In this document: piece by piece, positions 59,231 to 64,000 of the stretch | Layout of the letters: the number at the start of each line of letters is the position of its first letter | Numbering within the stretch: the first letter of the stretch is position 1 | From: Pseudoalteromonas sp. MSK9-3 | GTDB lineage: Bacteria; Pseudomonadota; Gammaproteobacteria; Enterobacterales; Alteromonadaceae | Reading direction: 5' to 3' | Assembly: GCF_003590335.1 (NCBI RefSeq) | Contig: NZ_MIET01000004.1 | Coordinates: forward strand, 62,001 to 126,000 | DNA: 64,000 bases | The notes under the pieces: generated by a model | Told to the model about the DNA's origin: nothing | What the model saw: the letters and a program-made list of their open reading frames with translations, nothing else | Database searches by the model: none | Translations under genes and position numbers: made by a program

Positions 59231-59614
59231 ATGAATGCTGTACTGAAACATTTCTTTTTCATAATTTGTATTATCACCAGCCCATTGCATGCCAAGGAAG
59301 AAATTGGTGGCTTTTTACTTGACCAAAGCATCAGCCGCTCCGGTTATGAGTTTTACACCCAATTAAGTATGCTATGGCAAGACATTCCCAATACGTCCGG
59401 TGCAAATGTCGTAATTAAAGAAACATTAATTCCACGTGCTGGGACTGTATTAACGGTAGAGCTCAATAATACCATTGTTTACAAAACATTCATGGGTAGG
59501 CGACTCAAGCCCATTGATGAACAAGTCGAGCAAGCAGCCATAACACTCGTCAATCTTATTACCTCAAATAACTTTAGTGAATTTAGCCAAGATATGGCTA
59601 TCAGTGGTCTTTAA
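59231..59614 (+). CDS. csgE: Curli assembly/transport factor CsgE
   Basis: The ATG at 59231 begins a signal peptide (MNAVLKHFFFIICIITSPLHA) and gives 127 residues, close to E. coli CsgE (129). GGFLLDQSISRSGYEFYTQL and the central IKETLIPRAGTVLTVELN match the family (the former split: LLDQSISRSGYEFY). CsgE caps the periplasmic side of the CsgG pore and brings curlins to it. It precedes csgF by 1 bp. Confidence 0.9.
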   Translation: MNAVLKHFFFIICIITSPLHAKEEIGGFLLDQSISRSGYEFYTQLSMLWQDIPNTSGANVVIKETLIPRAGTVLTVELNNTIVYKTFMGRRLKPIDEQVEQAAITLVNLITSNNFSEFSQDMAISGL

Positions 59615-59615
59615 C

Positions 59616-60032
59616 ATGAAAAAAATAATAATATTAACGGCTCTTTTTTGCCCGTCTTTATTGCTGGCCAGTGAGCTTGTTTATACACCCATTAACCCAA
59701 GCTTTGGTGGTAGCCCGCTCAACGCAAGCATGCTGCTCAACAAAGCCCAATCACAAAACAAACACAAAGCCCATACGGTTGAAAAAACCTATGCCGAGCG
59801 GCTTCAAGAGTCTCTAGAACGTTCATACATAAATAAAATCGTGCGTGAACTCACAGATTTAGCATTTGGTGAAGATCCTACTGATAATGTATTTGGACAA
59901 GACTCAACGTTTGTCAGTGGGGATTATGAGATTAAAATGATCACCAGCAACTCAGACAGTATTACTGTGCAAATTACCAACCTCATAAATGGTGAGATCA
60001 CTACCATAGAAGTACCAAGGTTTACACCATGA
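59616..60032 (+). CDS. csgF: Curli assembly factor CsgF
   Basis: The ATG at 59616 starts a signal peptide (MKKIIILTALFCPSLLLA), giving 138 residues, the length of E. coli CsgF. The mature N-terminus ELVYTPINPSFGGSPLN is the conserved segment that inserts into the CsgG barrel; the rest forms the neck and head that help attach CsgB at the surface. It starts 1 bp after csgE and overlaps csgG by 4 bp. Confidence 0.95.
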   Translation: MKKIIILTALFCPSLLLASELVYTPINPSFGGSPLNASMLLNKAQSQNKHKAHTVEKTYAERLQESLERSYINKIVRELTDLAFGEDPTDNVFGQDSTFVSGDYEIKMITSNSDSITVQITNLINGEITTIEVPRFTP

Positions 60033-60823
60033 AAAAGCAGACAATAAAAACAACATTCATTACCTTATTACTAGGAGCAACGGTAGGCTGTTCAAGCTTA
60101 TCCCAGGTCCTTCCCCCAGATATTAAGATTGCTCAAACATTAGAACAAACAGACACATTTTCAGAATTACAAACATTACCACCGCCAATGGGCAGTATAC
60201 CTGTCTCAGTGTATTCATTTAGAGACCAAACGGGGCAATACAAACCCATTGCCAATGTCAGTTCATTTTCAACCGCAGTCACTCAAGGAGCGTCTGCGAT
60301 CCTAGTACAAGCTTTAAACGAAACCGACTGGTTCATTCCTGTTGAGCGAGAAGGATTACAAAATATCCTTACTGAGCGCAAGATAATACGAGCTGCACAA
60401 GATACGAACAATGGAAAAGCAGATAAACTCCCCCCTCTTAAAACCGCAAAAATTCTTATCGAAGGCGGTATAATCAGCTACGACTCTAATACCAAAACCG
60501 GGGGGCTTGGCGCGGAGTATTTTGGGATAAGCACTTCAGAGTTATACCGTGAAGATGTTATATCGATTTACATGCGTGCAGTAGATGTCAGAACTGGTGT
60601 AGTACTAACATCTGTTGCAACGACAAAAACAGTACTCAGCCATGAAGTGAGAGCTGGATTTTTCCGCTTTGTCAGTTATAAGCGACTCGCAGAGGCTGAG
60701 GCGGGTTACACTAATAATGAGCCTATGCATATTTGTGTCAAACAAGCGATAGAAAAAGCACTCGTGAATTTAATCAAAAGCGGTATCAAAAAAAGGATTT
60801 GGTCTCCAAAGGTGACAACCTAG
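60029..60823 (+). CDS. csgG: Curli secretion channel CsgG
   Basis: The 264-residue lipoprotein has a lipobox TVGCS (Cys21). IPVSVYSFRDQTGQYKP, RKIIRAAQ, LIEGGIISYDSNTKTGG and YMRAVDVRTGVVLTSV are the conserved CsgG blocks, the second and third covering the constriction loop and transmembrane hairpins. Nonameric CsgG forms the outer-membrane pore for CsgA/B. It is the last gene of the operon. A csgC-like gene is not seen. Confidence 0.96.
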   Translation: MKKQTIKTTFITLLLGATVGCSSLSQVLPPDIKIAQTLEQTDTFSELQTLPPPMGSIPVSVYSFRDQTGQYKPIANVSSFSTAVTQGASAILVQALNETDWFIPVEREGLQNILTERKIIRAAQDTNNGKADKLPPLKTAKILIEGGIISYDSNTKTGGLGAEYFGISTSELYREDVISIYMRAVDVRTGVVLTSVATTKTVLSHEVRAGFFRFVSYKRLAEAEAGYTNNEPMHICVKQAIEKALVNLIKSGIKKRIWSPKVTT

Positions 60824-60987
60824 CAAGTCTGAATTAAAAGGTAATAGAGACATTAAAACATATAAAATCAGACAATGACTAAGGAATGCCCCACAGCACA
60901 GTCGCTTTATATAATTTGAGACGAAAGCGATTTCTCAATTGTCTAAAAAGAACTGTGCTGAAATACGGCACTTACATCGAGTGCCTC

Positions 60988-61695
60988 TTAATTAGTATGA
61001 TAACGAGTTAATGCATCAGGAAAAAATTGCCTAGCCCAATTCAATAATTCGATGCGATTTCGAGACTTAGTTTTTTTAAAGGCACTGTAGAGATGGGTTT
61101 TTACTGTATGATCACTGATGTGTAGCTTATTGGCTATTTCTTTATTTTGAGCCCCTTCAGCAATTAACTTAATAATCGTTTTTTCGCGCTTTGTTAAATT
61201 ATACGTGGACTCATCAATCTCAGCTTGCGGCACAGTACTTTTAGTCTGTATATGCTCACTCAACAGTTCTGAGAAAGTGCTGCTAATAATACTGCGACGA
61301 AACCATAGTTCACCGTCGAGTATTGCTCTGATACTTTTTAACTGTACATCCGGCTTATCAGTTTCATATATAATACCTTTAATTCCAGCTAACAATGCAC
61401 TTCTCTCTGATACAGCCCCATCCCTGACATTCATTAAAACGATAGGCCTCTTTTTAGCAAGTGTATTAATATTCTTCGGTATATACTCTGTCCACTTCAC
61501 TGTCGCCATATCAATAAAAGTAACTTGTTCTGTCGCATCACATCCTACTTGTTCTGCTATAAATTCAAAGTTTTCCAAAAACACATTTTCAACATCTAAC
61601 ATCAGTAAAATACTACGTAAGTAATAAAGGTTACTCTGCTCTTTGATTGTTTGCTGTGCTGTGATAATTGTTGCCATTCGCGCAGCTTTTCCCAT
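60988..61695 (-). CDS. csgD: LuxR-family regulator, CsgD-like
   Basis: The ATG at 61695 is chosen for the AAAAAGG upstream; a GTG at 61719 is also in frame. The 235-residue protein has an N-terminal atypical receiver-like domain without an obvious phospho-Asp, and a C-terminal LuxR helix-turn-helix (NLTKREKTIIKLIAEGAQNKEIANKLHISDHTVKTH, e.g. KEIANKLHISDHTVKTHL). E. coli CsgD has the same layout and activates csgBAC. Here it is convergent with csgG rather than divergent from csgB. The call rests on layout and context. Confidence 0.75.
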   Translation of the reverse strand: MGKAARMATIITAQQTIKEQSNLYYLRSILLMLDVENVFLENFEFIAEQVGCDATEQVTFIDMATVKWTEYIPKNINTLAKKRPIVLMNVRDGAVSERSALLAGIKGIIYETDKPDVQLKSIRAILDGELWFRRSIISSTFSELLSEHIQTKSTVPQAEIDESTYNLTKREKTIIKLIAEGAQNKEIANKLHISDHTVKTHLYSAFKKTKSRNRIELLNWARQFFPDALTRYHTN

Positions 61696-62101
61696 GTGAT
61701 TGCCTTTTTCTTTTTCCACAAGTTCACAATGAACTTATTTCTGGTCCGATAAGATTAAAACTACACAAAAAAAACATATATGTAAATATTATGTTTTATT
61801 ACAAAATAATTTATATAAAGCAATAATTAACCCTTTCTATAAATTAAAAGCATCCAATTTATAGCGTTACAAAAACAACCCCCTTTAAAAAAGCAAAAAA
61901 CACTTCACATTTTTTTACATTACCCATGAGAAATAATAAACTCAGGTTAAAATAAGAGCGCTATACCATCATTTATCTATACATCCCTATAAAGATATCA
62001 ATTCCTTTTATTGAACTTCTAGAGTCTTTCGCTAAAGTTATACTCATTCAGGTCGATACCCTTTGTGCATTCTCTAATAATTTGTAAAAGGCTTTCGTTG
62101 G
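61696..62101. other. Upstream region of csgD-like gene and small membrane protein
   Basis: About 400 bp of very AT-rich DNA between divergent genes. It should hold the promoter of the regulator. AAAAGG near 62086 serves as ribosome site for the 62102 gene. No other element was seen. Confidence 0.4.
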
Positions 62102-62410
62102 ATGGATATCGAATTAATCGTCGTTACGCTTAATCTTATCGTATTAGTTTTCGCATATGGGGTACTAAACCCTACCTTTTCTGGGCGAGACCTCATCAAA
62201 GTGCTAACGCAAGATCTCATCGCTTTAAGCGTTTCGCTCATGGTGGTGGGCTTTTATTTCGCCAATAAACAACTTAGCTTTACTTTACTTATGGTTGACG
62301 TTGGTTGGTTCTGGTTTACCTTGCTTACCTTTCTAGCTTTAAAAACTCCTTTATTTTTATGGTATGCCAAACGGTGGAATATAGAACTCCGTATTCATCT
62401 TAAGTCATGA
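62102..62410 (+). CDS. Small membrane protein, unknown
   Basis: The 102-residue protein has three predicted helices (4-22, 38-57 and 65-88) and a basic tail. No family was recognised. An upstream AAAAGG and a clear terminator just after the stop support it being a real, single-gene transcript. Confidence 0.6.
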   Translation: MDIELIVVTLNLIVLVFAYGVLNPTFSGRDLIKVLTQDLIALSVSLMVVGFYFANKQLSFTLLMVDVGWFWFTLLTFLALKTPLFLWYAKRWNIELRIHLKS

Positions 62411-62412
62411 AA

Positions 62413-62438
62413 AAGGCGCCTTTCGACGCCTTGGTTTT
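62413..62438 (+). terminator. Rho-independent terminator
   Basis: AAGGCG and CGCCTT pair around CCTTTCGA, followed by GGTTTTTT. It lies immediately after the stop of the 102-residue membrane protein. Confidence 0.85.
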
Positions 62439-62509
62439 TTCTTTAATTTACATTACTTTTGGAAATCAAACTATGTGGCACATTAAAGCCCCCCACTGTC
62501 CGAAATAGG

Positions 62510-63100
62510 TTATATCTCACTGTGATGCCACAGAGAGTCAATAATCTCGCTAAATGTCCCAGCCAATTTTGCTTGGCGTACGGGGCACGCCACCTGCTTA
62601 GCTAAACGGATCAAGTCAAAATACCCACATAGCTTATTACTTGGCTTATCCATAACGAACAAAAATTCATGCCCAGCACTTTGCATGGTTTGTAGAATAT
62701 CGCCAACGTATGAGTGTTCAATGGTATGCCGCGGCACTGTATGTAATTGCACAAGTGGGACCATCACGTGTGAAACCATAAGATCATCACGTTTTAGCCC
62801 TAATTTTGCGGCAACTTTTAATACATAACTACTGGAGAGTCTCGCTTTTGAAATGATCCCCTGAAAGACATTACGCTCATTAACAACCAAGCACGTTCGC
62901 ATATAGGTTTTATTAAGTATGAGTAATGCATCGTTTAACCCCGTATTACCATCAATGGTAGTTGGGTGTATCAAATCAAGATTCTGCATTGCATCACACG
63001 CAGGGCTTTCTAACGTTAAGTTTGGTGCATTTTGATGGCATAGCGCAGTCATAGGGTATTCAGATAGTTTTTCAGTATGTACTGATATATAAGTAGACAT
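62510..63100 (-). CDS. CBS-domain protein
   Basis: The 196-residue protein has two CBS motifs: one around 45-95 (IHPTTIDGNTGLNDALLILNK, then TCLVVNERNVFQGIISK) and one around 108-168 (VMVPLVQLHTVPRHTIEHS, then HEFLFVMDKPSNKLCGYFDL). CBS pairs bind adenosyl ligands such as AMP or SAM and regulate partner proteins. There is no catalytic or membrane domain. AGGTGAG precedes the ATG. The partner is unknown; the downstream gene is convergent and upstream lies a small secreted protein in the same direction. Confidence 0.82.
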   Translation of the reverse strand: MSTYISVHTEKLSEYPMTALCHQNAPNLTLESPACDAMQNLDLIHPTTIDGNTGLNDALLILNKTYMRTCLVVNERNVFQGIISKARLSSSYVLKVAAKLGLKRDDLMVSHVMVPLVQLHTVPRHTIEHSYVGDILQTMQSAGHEFLFVMDKPSNKLCGYFDLIRLAKQVACPVRQAKLAGTFSEIIDSLWHHSEI

Positions 63101-63155
63101 AGTCTCACCTGTTAATAAATTAAGCTTTCGACAAAAAATAAAGTGCGTTTAAAAC

Positions 63156-63437
63156 TTAAATAACAGGTGGGGCTCGAATTATTGTGTAACTACGGGTGTA
63201 CTGGATAAATACATCACGATTATCATCGCTAATATCACAATTTGCTTTCAGGCTGACTTTTGACGGCTCTGTCGCAAGGAAATCTTGAGGGTCAAATTCT
63301 TGAGGGTTAGTATCGTCATACGTAATAGTTTGCTGCTGATAATGCGTTTCTGTAGAGGCGTAACTAGGCTGCGTACTTGTTATCAACAATAACAAAACAC
63401 TAAGCCAAGATATCATTAGCCACCGAGAAAACTGCAC
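63156..63437 (-). CDS. Small secreted protein, unknown
   Basis: The 93-residue protein starts at GTG with GGAG upstream and has a signal peptide (about 1-27, ending SYA). The mature part is short, Gln/Asp/Thr-rich, with a single Cys (KANCDISDD). No family was recognised. It lies 55 bp upstream of the CBS gene in the same direction. Confidence 0.55.
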   Translation of the reverse strand: MQFSRWLMISWLSVLLLLITSTQPSYASTETHYQQQTITYDDTNPQEFDPQDFLATEPSKVSLKANCDISDDNRDVFIQYTRSYTIIRAPPVI

Positions 63438-63737
63438 GCTTACAACACTCCAAATTCAGACGAAGTACCTTTAAAGTTCTTATTCTAGTGTATGGGCACC
63501 ATAGAAATTAAACAAGGCTACATTTATTAAAAATACCAGAGTCACACAGACTCATGTAACTCAACAGAACCACAAAATTAAAAATAAAAACTTTACTATC
63601 ATAAATATATACTTTTTATTAATATAAAGAACCATGAAATATTGCAATAGTTTGTTACGTAATAAGGCTTACTTAGCTACATTAGTAAGATATACTACCC
63701 CGATAAATAGACCAAACAACATTCATTGAGGTGTCGA
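63438..63737. other. Intergenic region upstream of cysZ
   Basis: About 300 bp of AT-rich DNA between divergent genes; contains the cysZ leader with GAGGTG at 63728-63733. No CysB site or other element could be identified. Confidence 0.4.
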
Positions 63738-64000
63738 GTGCAGTTAGCCCAAGGTATGGAATACTTTTTTTCTGGCTTTTCATTAATCACGCAAAAAGGC
63801 TTAAAGCGCTTCGTCTTTATTCCATTGGTTATTAATATTTTACTCTTTGGTAGCTCATTGTTTTTCTTATACGATTGGCTCGTACAAGGTTTTGACTACC
63901 TAAGCACACTTTTACCTGGCTGGTTAAGTTGGCTCGAATGGTTAATGTGGCCAATTGCTGTATTAGTCATCTTATTCAGTTACTCCATGATATTTACCGT
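63738..64000 (+). CDS. cysZ: CysZ sulfate transporter, N-terminal part (cut by window edge)
   Basis: A GTG at 63738 preceded by GAGGTG starts a frame open to the window end. The translation begins VQLAQGMEYFFSGFSLITQ and continues KGLKRFVFIPLVINILLFG and LYDWLVQGFDYLSTLLPGW, matching CysZ: an amphipathic start, GLxRFVxIPLxIN, then the first membrane helix. CysZ is an inner-membrane sulfate channel feeding cysteine synthesis. In E. coli it sits next to zipA-ligA; here about 11 kb of other genes separate them from smc-zipA-ligA. Confidence 0.88.
   Translation, partial: MQLAQGMEYFFSGFSLITQKGLKRFVFIPLVINILLFGSSLFFLYDWLVQGFDYLSTLLPGWLSWLEWLMWPIAVLVILFSYSMIFT

Overview
The window looks like chromosome of a marine gammaproteobacterium of the Alteromonadales, most likely Pseudoalteromonas or a close relative. 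The basis is moderate-to-low GC, an SMC-type condensin next to zipA and ligA, an rnfABCDGE-nth operon, a deseasin-like subtilase with P and PKD domains, and a curli locus. No tool was run. Identifications rest on reading motifs and gene order, and the genus is an inference.

Layout. 1-15.9 kb: the C-terminal receiver of a hybrid kinase, an overlapping pair of a zinc-less Sir2-like enzyme and a proteasome-like Ntn hydrolase, a DMT exporter, an ISAs1 transposase remnant, an unknown secreted protein with a small membrane protein, a chemoreceptor, a four-domain fasciclin lipoprotein, an outer-membrane barrel, an orphan TPR histidine kinase, uvrB and a MATE pump. 15.9-16.9 kb: about 1 kb without a gene, holding a palindrome of two DnaA boxes and the 3' part of a tRNA. 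16.9-26.1 kb: a CsrD-like degenerate GGDEF/EAL protein and the full rnfABCDGE-nth operon, in which RnfC ends in a tandem-repeat tail.

25.9-34.9 kb is the most unusual region. Downstream of intact nth lie three further, progressively more decayed copies of the nth 3' end. Each starts at the same codon (Phe130) and each is separated from the next by a small accessory module: a serine hydrolase with a TrmB-like regulator; a CadC-like regulator with a CocE-type hydrolase; an M23-like lipoprotein. The nearest copy encodes exactly the same 82 residues as intact nth but differs at 16 codons, all synonymous. This points to serial insertion of foreign modules at one site inside nth, each bringing its own functional nth 3' end and pushing the older end downstream. 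No recombinase is encoded in the region.

34.9-45.5 kb: DUF1330 and two LysR regulators, an electrophile/quinone-stress operon (DoxX, pirin, glutathionyl-hydroquinone reductase), an Aer-like PAS chemoreceptor, seven tandem tRNA-Val(TAC) genes behind a strong promoter, a pseudo-receiver/TPR protein and msrB. 45.6-53.2 kb: a leftward housekeeping block (DUF2919, ligA, zipA, smc, SpoU methyltransferase). 53.4-63.4 kb: a small secreted protein, the subtilase, the curli operon csgBAEFG with a very long acidic CsgA, a convergent csgD-like regulator, and small membrane, CBS-domain and secreted proteins. The window ends in the start of cysZ, which in Escherichia coli lies directly beside zipA-ligA.
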